From Paenibacillus polysaccharolyticus (lineage in GTDB: Bacteria > Bacillota > Bacilli > Paenibacillales > Paenibacillaceae), in NCBI RefSeq assembly GCF_900102085.1, contig NZ_FMVM01000012.1, positions 178,618-242,617 of the forward strand: DNA of 64,000 nt. The letters are read 5' to 3'. Numbering within the stretch: position 1 is the first letter of the stretch; each line of letters starts with the position of its first letter. The notes under the pieces are model-generated. The model saw nothing but the letters and a program-made list of their open reading frames with translations. It was not told the origin of the DNA and did not search any database. A program made the position numbers and the translations under genes. Shown one piece after another: positions 44,323 to 52,925 of this stretch.

Positions 44323-44472
44323 GACTTCTGATTGCTCACCTCTCTAGTATGCATCCTGCTTCCCCATAGATCAGGTTCATGCATTGCACAAACCCATGCA
44401 GGAAACATACGATCATTCCGCTTCGGATGTCCGCTTGGTAGAGATGTCAGCGGTGTAGTTCTCACTATAGCG

Positions 44473-44715
44473 CTAAGCCTCTGCATTGTAACTAGGCTGA
44501 TGGAAGCAAACATGATATGGAACGTTCTGCCCATACTCAGCCCGTTGAGCCACCCGCCAGCACTCCAAGGCAACAATTCCGTTTGCGGTCTTTTTACATT
44601 CGTGATCTGCCGAAAAGCACAGATGAATGCCCTGCTTATCCTGCACATCTTCACGTAATATTGTTATGTGCAACGCGGATGCAGGTACTCTTCCCCCGAA
44701 AAACATATACCCCAT
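44473..44715 (-). CDS. Possible small gene upstream of the exopolysaccharide cluster
   Basis: An 80-codon frame from ATG (44715 region, MGYMFFGGRVPASALHITIL) to TAG with protein-like composition (HLCFSADHECKKTANGIVAL). No strong ribosome binding site precedes it and no family is recognised. It could be a real small gene or part of a long untranslated leader. Confidence 0.25.
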   Translation of the reverse strand: MGYMFFGGRVPASALHITILREDVQDKQGIHLCFSADHECKKTANGIVALECWRVAQRAEYGQNVPYHVCFHQPSYNAEA

Positions 44716-44858
44716 TAAACGCGAGTAACATTTTAAAGTTTCGCGTTTTTTACAGTATTAACCATAAAGATTACAAAATTGATACTATAGTCTGATAACG
44801 CATCACTGAAAATCCGCGTCCTATCAAGGTTTTCTGAAAAGTACTGAAAATGAAAAAA

Positions 44859-44890
44859 GGACATCAGTCCCCCTATCTAGGACTCTGTCC
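44859..44890 (-). terminator. Orphan minus-strand terminator
   Basis: GGACATCAGTCC (44859-44870) pairs with GGACTCTGTCC (44880-44890) with small internal mismatches. The minus strand continues TTTTTTCATTTTC. No minus-strand gene lies between it and the polymerase start at 45192, so it may end an unrecognised small RNA or shield against antisense transcription. Confidence 0.5.
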
Positions 44891-45087
44891 ATGAACGACA
44901 CTTTTACAAAAATCAAAATGAACTACCAGTCATCACCCGTAGGTCACAGATCTCTCACATTAAATGTAAAAAGCCACATCTTATTTCCTATTTCAGACCT
45001 CTGATCTGTCGATCGTATAATTGTGTCCAATTTGCAAAATAATTCCGGTTGCCGCATTTTGAATTGTCCTTTATGCTTATAAAATAA

Positions 45088-45099
45088 GAACACTTGTTC
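45088..45099 (+). promoter_or_regulatory. LexA/DinR SOS box
   Basis: GAAC-ACTT-GTTC is a perfect dyad matching the Bacillus LexA consensus CGAACRNRYGTTYC in its conserved arms. It lies 93 bp upstream of the Y-family polymerase start, the gene type most often under SOS control. Confidence 0.75.
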
Positions 45100-45191
45100 C
45101 ATACTGTAAATAAACTGTAAATGAACAGCTCTCTGCAAGGATCAGACGACAGGAGCAACATCAAGAATTGCAGATAAGGAGAGGAAACATC

Positions 45192-46436
45192 ATGCCCCGC
45201 CAAGACAGACGTGTCATCATGCTGGCAGACTGCCAGTCATTTTACGCCAGTGTGGAGAAGTCTGCACATCCCGAGTACAAGGATCGCCCCCTCGTTGTAG
45301 CTGGTGACCCGGCGAGGCGCTCAGGTATCATTCTGGCGGCGTGTCCTCTCGCCAAGTCCTACGGTATTACAACCGCAGAACGACTGGGAGAGGCGCTTGC
45401 CAAATGTCCAGATGTTGTCGTTATTCGCCCAAGAATGGCCGAATACATCCGCGTATCCCTTCATATTACACGTATTCTTCAGTCCTATACCGATCTGGTG
45501 GAACCCTACAGCATTGACGAGCAATTTCTCGATGTCACGGGAAGCCTCGATCTGTTCGGCAGTCCCGAAACAATTGCACGCAGCATTCAGTCCAAAGTGA
45601 TGGATGAAACTGGCGTTTACATTCGAATCGGCATCAGCGATACCAAAGTCGTCAGCAAAATGGCCTGTGACCTGTATGCCAAAAAAGTCCCAGGAGGCAT
45701 CTATACGCTGCCAAGGAAGGATATGCCCTCCACGATCTGGGAAAAACCTGTACGCGATATGTTCATGGTTGGTTCACGCATGGCACAGCATCTCTACAAA
45801 ATGGGCGTTCATACGATTGGTGATTTGGCGAATACACCGCTATCCCGGCTCAAGGAGCGGTGGGGTGTAAATGGTGAAGTGTTATGGCGTATTGCTCGTG
45901 GTATAGATGATTCTCCGGTAAAACCCGGAACATACACACACCAGCAGCAGGGGATCGGACATCAGATGACGCTACCACGGGATTACGAGACTTGGGAAGA
46001 GATTAAGGTTGTGTTGCTGGAGCTCGCGGAACTAGTCAGCCGACGTTCCCGGGACAAATCACTCATGGGGCATGTCGTTTCGGTCGGGTGTCGCGGACAG
46101 GATTACGACCGGCCAACCGGTTTTTCCCGCCAGATGAAGGTGAATGAACCGACCAACATCACAGATGAAGTATATGATGCGGCGGCAGCTCTGTTTCTGC
46201 GCCATTGGGACGGATTACCCATAAGGCGCATCCATGTGTCGCTAAGCGGACTTGTACCCGATTCAGAAGTACAACTGTCCTGGTTTGACGACCGTGAACG
46301 CAAGAGAGAACTAGAACGAGCAACGGATGATATCAAGCGCAAGTTCGGAGATACCGCCATCATGCGTGCCTCATCCCTGTGCTCGTCCGCTCAGGCGCAA
46401 GATCGTTCTCATAAAATTGGAGGTCACTATAGATGA
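45192..46436 (+). CDS. Y-family translesion DNA polymerase (UvrX/YqjW-like)
   Basis: 414 residues from ATG 45192, 7 bp after AGGAGAGG. The palm/fingers domain shows the metal-binding Asp in MLADCQSFYASVEKSAHPEY and the acidic pair in YSIDEQFLDVTGS (~105-110). A helix-hairpin-helix region follows (MGVHTIGDLANTPLSRLKER), and then the little-finger domain. The protein is of the UvrX/YqjW type and not DinB, as shown by its pairing with YolD. It performs error-prone bypass of damaged bases after SOS induction. It overlaps yolD by 4 bp (ATGA) and has a LexA box upstream. Confidence 0.9.
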   Translation: MPRQDRRVIMLADCQSFYASVEKSAHPEYKDRPLVVAGDPARRSGIILAACPLAKSYGITTAERLGEALAKCPDVVVIRPRMAEYIRVSLHITRILQSYTDLVEPYSIDEQFLDVTGSLDLFGSPETIARSIQSKVMDETGVYIRIGISDTKVVSKMACDLYAKKVPGGIYTLPRKDMPSTIWEKPVRDMFMVGSRMAQHLYKMGVHTIGDLANTPLSRLKERWGVNGEVLWRIARGIDDSPVKPGTYTHQQQGIGHQMTLPRDYETWEEIKVVLLELAELVSRRSRDKSLMGHVVSVGCRGQDYDRPTGFSRQMKVNEPTNITDEVYDAAAALFLRHWDGLPIRRIHVSLSGLVPDSEVQLSWFDDRERKRELERATDDIKRKFGDTAIMRASSLCSSAQAQDRSHKIGGHYR

Positions 46437-46786
46437 GTAAAAAATTGCAACAAAACGGACTTTTTGAGTCCTCACGCATGATGCTTCCCGAACATCGGGA
46501 AGCCTATATTCTTCATCAGGAGCAGCTCGCCCCCCGCACGCGTCCCTCACTGGATGCCCAGGCCGCAGATGAAATGTCCCGTTTGCTGAGCAACTCCATG
46601 GTACTTGGCGACCGCGTTACGATCACGCTGTTCCACGAGCATGATGACATTTCTTATACTGGACGTGTGCTCCGATTGGATCGCCCCGCCCGTACACTCA
46701 GACTGCTAACCGATGACGGGAATCGGGATCTTCAGATGAATCTCATTACAGGTGTGACTCCAGCAGGTGAATGGATGGATGAATAA
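46433..46786 (+). CDS. YolD-like protein
   Basis: 117 residues. The typical YolD pattern is visible: RMMLPEHREAYILHQEQ, then VTITLFHEHDDISYTGRVLR and LTDDGNRDLQMNLITGV. YolD-like genes almost always follow uvrX/yqjW-type polymerases and are thought to be UmuD-like partners. The start overlaps the polymerase stop, so the two are coupled and share SOS regulation. Confidence 0.88.
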   Translation: MSKKLQQNGLFESSRMMLPEHREAYILHQEQLAPRTRPSLDAQAADEMSRLLSNSMVLGDRVTITLFHEHDDISYTGRVLRLDRPARTLRLLTDDGNRDLQMNLITGVTPAGEWMDE

Positions 46787-47026
46787 ACATGTGAGTGATG
46801 TAGCAAAATGAGCATTTCTTCACATATAGACATAGTGGGAACCCATTGATAGATGTAGCAGCTTCACGTTGTGCAGGACCGTATCCCTACTATACTTTAA
46901 GAACATAAAAGAGCAGTCGATAAAACCGATGTCCGTTCATTCTGCCTCGTTCAAAAGAAGCAAAATAACTGGAATCTGATTCATCCACTGCCTTAGAAGG
47001 GTAACTATTACGTTGCTTTTTTAATA

Positions 47027-47968
47027 TTAGAAGAAACTCCAGTCGAACTCCTTGGACAGACGCTCAAGCAGATGAACGCCAGCGAGGCTGTTGCCTTTGC
47101 GATTAAGTGCTGGGCCAACCACACCGATGCCGAATTGTCCCGGAACAAGCGTCAGTATTCCACCTGAAACACCACTTTTGGCGGGCAAACCAACCTCGAT
47201 GGCAAATTCACCAGAAGCATTGTACATCCCGCAGGTAGTCATAAAGGTTTTGGCGATCTGCACATAACGACGGGGAATGAGTTCTTCTCCAGTAATCGGA
47301 TCGGTTCCATCATGAGCGAGAACAAGTGCCATGCGAGCCAGGTCAGCACAGGTGACTTCAATAGAACAATGGCGGAAATAAACTGCCAGCACATCTTCCA
47401 CATCATCTTTGATGACACCGTTATGTTTGAGGAAATAGGCGAGAGAACGGTTCAGATGGCCGCTTTCCGATTCGGAGCGAAAAACGTCTTCGTTATAACC
47501 CAATCGTTCATTATTCGCTAACTTGCGGAAAAATTCGAGAATACGGCGGGACTTCTCTTCCTTGCAGTCACCACCAACAAGAGAGGATACGGTGATCGCC
47601 CCCGCATTAATGAGAGGATTAAACGGAATACCTGGTTCAACCAGTTCCAGCTTGATCATGGAGTCATAATCATCGCCGGTGGGTTCTTTTCCTACATTAA
47701 AGAAGACCGCCTCTTCCCCGTGATCCATCAGGGCCAGAATGAGGGTGAACACTTTGGAGATACTTTGCATCGTAAAAGGAACTCCGCAATCGCCGGCAGA
47801 CACATGGTTACCTTCCGCGTCCATGATATGTATTCCCAGATCATCCTGAGATGCTTTGACCAGTTCCGGAATATAGGAAGCTACTTTCCCCTGTCCCGTA
47901 TGCAGGCGGCTGGTCTCCAGCCACTCGGGCAACAGAGCATTCAGTCGTTCCATCGTTGAATCACTCAT
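47027..47968 (-). CDS. glsA: Glutaminase A
   Basis: 313 residues, the normal length of bacterial glutaminase. ATG follows GGAGGAG. The serine beta-lactamase-like fold shows FTMQSISKVF (catalytic Ser and Lys), NPLINAGAI, LVGGD, the Tyr-containing MYNASGEFA, and LPAKSGVSGGILTLVPGQFG. The enzyme hydrolyses glutamine to glutamate and ammonia. It is monocistronic; no obvious transporter neighbour such as GlnT. Confidence 0.95.
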   Translation of the reverse strand: MSDSTMERLNALLPEWLETSRLHTGQGKVASYIPELVKASQDDLGIHIMDAEGNHVSAGDCGVPFTMQSISKVFTLILALMDHGEEAVFFNVGKEPTGDDYDSMIKLELVEPGIPFNPLINAGAITVSSLVGGDCKEEKSRRILEFFRKLANNERLGYNEDVFRSESESGHLNRSLAYFLKHNGVIKDDVEDVLAVYFRHCSIEVTCADLARMALVLAHDGTDPITGEELIPRRYVQIAKTFMTTCGMYNASGEFAIEVGLPAKSGVSGGILTLVPGQFGIGVVGPALNRKGNSLAGVHLLERLSKEFDWSFF

Positions 47969-48129
47969 ATGTCATCTCCTCCACGTTTATCTATAGAAGT
48001 ATCTTACACGAGATACTAGTCCTGCAATACAACGGAGCGCTGTACTCAGGCAAGACACCTTATACTCCTTATTCTATCCTATGCATTACCCTGTGGTACG
48101 CGAAGTTACACGGATTTCTACCGGGAAAA

Positions 48130-48158
48130 CAAAAAAGCTGCTAGCGTAACAGCTTTTA
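48130..48158 (-). terminator. Terminator after the LOG-like gene
   Basis: AAAAGCTG (48133-48140) and CAGCTTTT (48150-48157); the minus strand ends AGCTTTTTTG. Confidence 0.7.
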
Positions 48159-48242
48159 TGGGGACTTTGTTCTATTCTCTGAATCAGGTTGTTCATGGAT
48201 TACGATGGGAACGGTTCATTCATTTTCTGCACATTCTATCAG

Positions 48243-49421
48243 TCATATTTCAGTATTGTTTCCTCGCTGATTAACAAAATCTTTCGCTCTTTCAGCCATA
48301 AGCTCCGAATCAATATTGCTAATGCCAATTCTGGCAAGTTTGTGCACGACCTGACTCGCGGATTGTGCATTTTCAATAATGATGTTTACGGCTTCATCAG
48401 CATCATCGACAACGCGAATATAACGTTTGAATTCCTCTTCTGTCATATTTTTCGTACCGACAAAAAGTTGGTAAAGCAAACCCATCACTGGCATGTGCAG
48501 CCTTTTATCAGGGGTCTCTGAATTGGTCCAGAACTGGCTGTCAAGAAACAGCATTGAAGTAATTGGAGCCTTATTATACGCGTCATTCTCACGGTAATAG
48601 ACTTGAGCAGCGTCCTGGAACACTTCCTGGATTGTGCCTCCCCGCCCCTCCGAAAAAATGATACCGCATGAAGCGAGTGTAAGAAGTACATCTTCCCGTA
48701 TACTATTGAGAAAGTATTTCGCAACGTGGGTAGCAAACGGAGTAAAAGGCTCATGGCCATAATGCCAGGTCGGCAGTGCCAAACTGCAATTGAGTGGGCT
48801 GAGTTGATCCTTGAGTCCATTTGCTATTTCCCATGCGGGAAGCATCCATTTATGGAGTTTGCTTAACAGTTCTTCATTAAAGGTCTGCCCATCTTTACCG
48901 ATAATATCGCTCATGTTTTGCGGGAATTCAGCGAACGGTTCCTCTGCCAAACGATTTATTGCAGATTCAAGGCAGTCTGCAGACCGTCCAGCGTGAAGAG
49001 CACCAAGATGTGTTGCTTCCATACAACCAGGTCCGCCACCGCTAACGACAATAAAGCCAGATTCTGATAGCTTCTGGGCAATTCGTGCTACTTTACGATA
49101 GGTTTCGCTTCCACGTTTCTCCCGATGTCCTCCCATAATTGCAACAGGACGACGGCCTGCCTGTAACTCCGTTGCCAGAAATCCGTTCATTTCGCGTACA
49201 ACGGATGTATCATGCACAGCCTCCATCATTGCAGCATAAGGATCTGAGACGGTTGTACCTCCTTGCTGATGAAAATATGTAAAACACCGGAAATCTGGCG
49301 TGGCTAATAGACTCCGTGCATCATCCACATTAAAACCCTTAAGCAACTCAAAGGGAGAATAAAGCTTATCATGAATAGGGTTAAACGGAGGATGCGTAAT
49401 CCATTCCAATGACTTTATCAT
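48243..49421 (-). CDS. SLOG/LOG-type Rossmann nucleotide-binding protein
   Basis: 392 residues; ATG follows AAAGGAGAG. The core resembles LOG (lysine decarboxylase-like phosphoribohydrolase) folds: VAIMGGHREKRGS, IVVSGGGPGCMEATHLGALH (~127) and IIFSEGRGGTIQEVFQDAAQ (~257). The canonical PGGxGTxxE is EGRGGTIQE here, so the nucleotide monophosphate ribohydrolase centre is altered but keeps the Glu. The protein is longer than cytokinin-type LOGs (~190 residues), with an N-terminal ~95-residue extension. It stands alone between terminators. Substrate unknown. Confidence 0.75.
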   Translation of the reverse strand: MIKSLEWITHPPFNPIHDKLYSPFELLKGFNVDDARSLLATPDFRCFTYFHQQGGTTVSDPYAAMMEAVHDTSVVREMNGFLATELQAGRRPVAIMGGHREKRGSETYRKVARIAQKLSESGFIVVSGGGPGCMEATHLGALHAGRSADCLESAINRLAEEPFAEFPQNMSDIIGKDGQTFNEELLSKLHKWMLPAWEIANGLKDQLSPLNCSLALPTWHYGHEPFTPFATHVAKYFLNSIREDVLLTLASCGIIFSEGRGGTIQEVFQDAAQVYYRENDAYNKAPITSMLFLDSQFWTNSETPDKRLHMPVMGLLYQLFVGTKNMTEEEFKRYIRVVDDADEAVNIIIENAQSASQVVHKLARIGISNIDSELMAERAKDFVNQRGNNTEI

Positions 49422-49479
49422 ATGCTCTCCTTTTACATGTAATTTAGGGCCATTCTCTATCTAATATAGATTGCACAGA

Positions 49480-49502
49480 AAAAAGCCGCTTTATAAGCGG
49501 CT
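49480..49502 (-). terminator. Terminator after the GNAT gene
   Basis: AGCCGCTT-TAT-AAGCGGCT (49484-49502), followed by TTTTTTCTG on the minus strand. Confidence 0.8.
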
Positions 49503-49611
49503 GCAGCATGTAAATGAAACTATACTTTTTATCTCTGAAAAGGTTAAGAACAACCATTAAATCATTCAAAGCACATATTTAAGCATATACTTTCATGTGT
49601 ATCTAACGTCT

Positions 49612-50094
49612 TTATCTGTTAGGACGCAGATTCAACTCCAGAATCTCCCCAGGCAAACCGTCGTAATCTCCCACCCATGTTGATTCAAAGTTCTGTCTAA
49701 GCAAAATCTGACGGGATGCCGCATTGGAAGGATCAATAACGGCATATAGAACCTCAATGCCTGCAGCCTGAGCCTGAATAATCAGGCGGGACGCGATAGC
49801 TGTACCCTGACCTTTGCCCCAATGCTCCGGTAGAATCATATACCCCATCTCTGCCCGGCTTGGGTTATCTTCATCCAGAATCAATTTGGCGTAGGCCACA
49901 CCCGCATCATCCTGCGTGGTCACTCGATAGTGCCCGCATAAAGAACGAAGGTTATAATCTAGCATGGAATCGAACTGTGTTCTCGCTTCCGGCTCCGGGA
50001 TCGCCCGCTCGGTAATCTGCTTCATGACGTCCTCATTGGAAACGAGTGCATAATAATGTTCAAAGTCCGGTTCTGTGTATTTTACAAAGTTCAT
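49612..50094 (-). CDS. GNAT family N-acetyltransferase
   Basis: 160 residues; ATG follows GAGGAGG. The acetyl-CoA-binding motif A is recognisable as EMGYMILPEHWGKGQGTAIA (the Q/RxxGxG/A loop is WGKGQGTA), followed by the motif B-like DPSNAASRQILLRQNFE typical of RimJ/RimL-type enzymes. The substrate is unknown. It is monocistronic. Confidence 0.85.
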   Translation of the reverse strand: MNFVKYTEPDFEHYYALVSNEDVMKQITERAIPEPEARTQFDSMLDYNLRSLCGHYRVTTQDDAGVAYAKLILDEDNPSRAEMGYMILPEHWGKGQGTAIASRLIIQAQAAGIEVLYAVIDPSNAASRQILLRQNFESTWVGDYDGLPGEILELNLRPNR

Positions 50095-50311
50095 GAATAT
50101 GCCTCCTCAGGATAGATCATTTCAATGTCATCGTGTCGCATACCGTATATCATTTTATAGCGCGTCATCGAGTACAGTTTTGCTTTGATTCACCTAAAGT
50201 ATAACAGAAGCAAAGGTAGCAATGCACATCTTGGGATGTACGTCAGCGTGGTTATGTCGCTCTTGCACTTGGCAACAAGACTTTTGGGATTTGTGAAGCT
50301 TTTGAAAAAGG

Positions 50312-50337
50312 TAAAAACGGCCTCATCTGAGACCGCT
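50312..50337 (-). terminator. Terminator after the OFA-like transporter gene
   Basis: CGGCCTCA (50318-50325) and TGAGACCG (50328-50335) with one mismatch; the minus strand continues TTTTTACC. It lies ~120 bp beyond the stop. The rest of 50095-50456 shows nothing coding. Confidence 0.6.
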
Positions 50338-50456
50338 TGCCATTAATCTAATCTAACTTTTGGTATTCGTTCTTAGCCCAATGCCGTGTCCAATCGCTAG
50401 GTCTCTGTGATGTTGTGATACGTATATATGGATCTGTACAACGATATAACTACAAC

Positions 50457-51767
50457 TTAGCTTGCCCGCGATGACGGGTTGAACTGCATCTGTTTATTAT
50501 GGGAATCACGTGCCCGCAGGCTTGTACCTGGAGGTGTGATGATCAGTGCCATCAGCAGTGAACCCGCACAGAGTACCGCAATGACGATAAAGGTAAGATG
50601 GAAACCACCCAGTAGCGCACTGATGAATGATCCGGCCAGAGCACCAAATCCGAACCCTTGGTAGATCACGCCATAGTTTTTGCTTTGATTTTTCAACCCG
50701 AAGTAATCGGCCACAATGGCTGGGAACACGGTAATGTTACCCCCAAAGCAGAAGGCAATCACTGCCACACAAGCGAAGAAGATTCCAAAGTTCAGCGGCA
50801 CCAGACTCAGCGTCATGACAGCCACGGCTGTAACGAGCAACGCTCCGGCGATGACTTTCATCCGTCCTACTTTATCCGACAAGGCTCCCAGAATTATACG
50901 ACCCGCTGTGTTAAAAATAGCGACCATGGCCACCGCATTCGCTGCCGTTGCCACGTTAAGACCTGCGAGCTGTACGCCAATATCTTTGACAATGCCGATC
51001 AGATACAGACCGCTCATACATGCTGTGAAGAAAATACCGAAAAGCATATACGCTTCTTTTGTACGAAGCATTTCTTTAACTGTATATTGTTGATGGACTT
51101 CTGCAGGTTCACTGACCGCGCCCTCTTTGGCATTCACCGGAGACTGTTCACGAACCACCGCTTCACGGATCAGGAATGATCCGGCAACAACGAGCACAAG
51201 AACGATCATGCCCCAGTACATAAAGGCTTCCGCTGGACCAACCGCACTAATCAGCGCGGAGTTCACATACTTGAACAACAAGCTTCCTGTACCAAAAGCA
51301 CCTACCGAAATACCCGAGATCAGACCCTTACGTTCAGGGAACCACTTGATCAGATTGGATAGAGAAGTGATATATGCTGTTCCGTCCGCAAAACCAACCA
51401 CAAACCCAGCCAGCAGATACAGCAGCGTTAACGAGCTCACCTGAGAACTAAGAATAAGTCCAAGCCCGAGTACCACCCCGGCTACACGGATCAAACGCCG
51501 AAGCCCCCAGCGCTCTTGCAATCGGCCCGCAAACAAGGTAGCAAATGCCAAAGCAAAACTCGTAATCGAAAAAGTTATCGCGACCGAGCTGACGTCCCAT
51601 CCGAAACGATCAGACAGCGGTTGATTAAATAAACTCCAAGTGTAAATGGTGCCGAGTCCCATTTGTACAATAATTGTACCCAGTACAATAAGCCAGCGGT
51701 TCATGGATAAAGATGATGTCGTGGTTGAATTCAATGCTGATGAAGCGGATGAAATAGCTGCTTTCAT
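50457..51767 (-). CDS. OFA/YhjX-like MFS transporter (probable pyruvate or oxalate/formate-type anion carrier)
   Basis: 436 residues from ATG 51767, chosen because GGGGAGAT lies 4-5 bp before it. Twelve membrane helices. The opening RWLIVLGTIIVQMGLGTIYT with WSLFNQPLSDRFGW is the signature of the oxalate:formate antiporter family, which includes E. coli YhjX. It also has GFADGTAYITSLSNLIKWFP and FGGNITVFPAIVADYFG. In E. coli yhjX is the main target of the pyruvate-sensing LytS/LytTR pair YpdA/YpdB. The neighbours here are a LytS/LytTR pair, and three operator-like repeats lie upstream. The substrate is inferred. Confidence 0.85.
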   Translation of the reverse strand: MKAAISSASSALNSTTTSSLSMNRWLIVLGTIIVQMGLGTIYTWSLFNQPLSDRFGWDVSSVAITFSITSFALAFATLFAGRLQERWGLRRLIRVAGVVLGLGLILSSQVSSLTLLYLLAGFVVGFADGTAYITSLSNLIKWFPERKGLISGISVGAFGTGSLLFKYVNSALISAVGPAEAFMYWGMIVLVLVVAGSFLIREAVVREQSPVNAKEGAVSEPAEVHQQYTVKEMLRTKEAYMLFGIFFTACMSGLYLIGIVKDIGVQLAGLNVATAANAVAMVAIFNTAGRIILGALSDKVGRMKVIAGALLVTAVAVMTLSLVPLNFGIFFACVAVIAFCFGGNITVFPAIVADYFGLKNQSKNYGVIYQGFGFGALAGSFISALLGGFHLTFIVIAVLCAGSLLMALIITPPGTSLRARDSHNKQMQFNPSSRAS

Positions 51768-51850
51768 CGTAATCTCCCCTTTGCCGATGTCTGTGACATG
51801 TTGAACATTCTCTGTACCATTCAAACATACTTGAATGCGTTCACAAGACC

Positions 51851-51856
51851 ATCATA
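51851..51856 (-). promoter_or_regulatory. Candidate -10 box of the OFA-like transporter gene
   Basis: Minus strand TATGAT preceded by TG at the extended -10 position (ATGTATGAT). The -35 region (~51874-51879) is poor, as expected for an activator-dependent promoter, and the LytTR-type repeats start just upstream of it. Confidence 0.45.
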
Positions 51857-51888
51857 CATGAAAGGGGATTCATAGAGCCGTTTGCAGC

Positions 51889-51940
51889 ATGAGTTGCATC
51901 AAATACGGAATGAAATGCCGTTATATGCGCATGAGTTGCC
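51889..51940 (-). promoter_or_regulatory. Triple LytTR operator, 10-bp direct repeats at 21-bp spacing
   Basis: Minus strand: GGCAACTCAT (51931-51940), 11 bp, GGCATTTCAT (51910-51919), 11 bp, TGCAACTCAT (51889-51898). The middle copy is identical to the YpdB half-site described for E. coli yhjX (two GGCATTTCAT half-sites with an 11-bp gap). The first copy lies inside the last codons of the regulator gene (QLMRI). Confidence 0.8.
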
Positions 51941-52925
51941 TGAATTCTTTGACTTTGCCACGACTTACGGGCACTTCGGCTTCCAGATCACGCAAACGAA
52001 GCAGATAAGTATTGTTAAACCAAGGCACAATCTCACGGATTTGGACAAGATTCACAAGATAGGAACGATGACAACGGAAGAAAGCATCCTGAGGCAAGCG
52101 ACTGTGAAAATCGGAAATGCTGACCGGCATCGTGAACTCTCCATTTTTGGTATACACCTTGGTGACCTTCTCCTGAGCCTCTGCATAATAGATATCTGCC
52201 GAATCGGTGACAATGATATTGTCATTGCGCAGCAAATTGACCCGTGTTCCTGTCAGATGATCCGCCGCCTGTGATGGAGAATTAGAAGATATCGGTCGCT
52301 GCTCCAGTCCTTGATGTGCCAGCGATGTGCCAGTATGAAGCGGAGCTTCTCTTATGTCATATCCTCGCAGAGCCCCATGATCATTTGTTGATGAATGTCC
52401 CTCTGGGCGCCGATATGCCTGGTTCTCACTCTGCGTTCGGCTATCCAAGTTCTCCGCTTGCTCCTGATCCCGCTTGAAGGTCAGCTCCAACTTGTGCAAC
52501 ATGGCAGCGATCCGCTTCTCGTCATAAGGCTTCAAAATATAATCAAAGGCTTCCAGTTCAAAAGCCTCAGCCGCATGCTCCTTATAGGCTGTCGTAAATA
52601 CGATGTAAGGTTTACGTGCAAACTTGCCAATATGATGTGCCAGCATCATACCGTCCAGCGAAGGAATGTTAATATCGAGAAATAGTACATCCACTTCCTG
52701 CTCCTGCAAAAATTTAAGCACATCCAGGCCATCTTCCAGACAATCCACAACATCAATTTGGCTATGCTCGTGAATGAGATAACTCAATTCTTCGCTTGCC
52801 GGAATTTCATCCTCCACAACTAAGGCTCTCATCCTTCTTTTGTCTACCCTATTCAACATGCCTTCATCTAACGCTTTCATCGCTTCATCATCACCTTGAT
52901 ATGACATCTCCTTTGGGTACATCAA
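51921..52925 (-). CDS. LytTR family response regulator
   Basis: Up to 334 residues. Receiver domain: ALVVEDEIPASEELSYLI, phosphoacceptor Asp in VDVLFLDINIPSLDG, FTTAYKEHA and YILKPYDEKR. A ~90-residue, low-complexity linker (about 150-225) follows, and then a C-terminal LytTR DNA-binding domain (IYYAEAQEKVTKVYT, FFRCHRSYLVNLVQIREI). Translation overlaps the sensor kinase gene; the start may be ATG 52925, 52907, 52880 or 52832, so the first ~31 residues are uncertain. It is probably activated by the adjacent LytS-type kinase and binds the triple repeat just beyond its own stop codon to drive the transporter gene. Confidence 0.9.
   Translation of the reverse strand: MMYPKEMSYQGDDEAMKALDEGMLNRVDKRRMRALVVEDEIPASEELSYLIHEHSQIDVVDCLEDGLDVLKFLQEQEVDVLFLDINIPSLDGMMLAHHIGKFARKPYIVFTTAYKEHAAEAFELEAFDYILKPYDEKRIAAMLHKLELTFKRDQEQAENLDSRTQSENQAYRRPEGHSSTNDHGALRGYDIREAPLHTGTSLAHQGLEQRPISSNSPSQAADHLTGTRVNLLRNDNIIVTDSADIYYAEAQEKVTKVYTKNGEFTMPVSISDFHSRLPQDAFFRCHRSYLVNLVQIREIVPWFNNTYLLRLRDLEAEVPVSRGKVKEFRQLMRI

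Larger units (their letters stand above)
44323..45087. other. Divergent intergenic region
   Basis: About 870 bp separate the first exopolysaccharide gene (-) from the polymerase gene (+). Apart from the doubtful small frame at 44473-44715, the hairpin at 44859-44890 and the SOS box, nothing coding is evident. The length suggests a regulated leader for the exopolysaccharide operon. I looked for a c-di-GMP riboswitch consensus and did not find one. Confidence 0.5.

Noticed and set aside
44323..44760. c-di-GMP riboswitch in the leader of the exopolysaccharide cluster
   Set aside because: Searched by eye for the conserved core of GEMM-type riboswitches and found no match.
44944..45203. Minus-strand 64-71 codon frames upstream of the polymerase gene
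   Set aside because: They overlap the SOS promoter region of the polymerase, lack ribosome binding sites and have no protein-like pattern.
50658..51444. Long plus-strand frames opposite the OFA-like transporter
   Set aside because: Antisense shadows of a membrane protein gene; His/Cys-rich, no motifs, no ribosome binding site.
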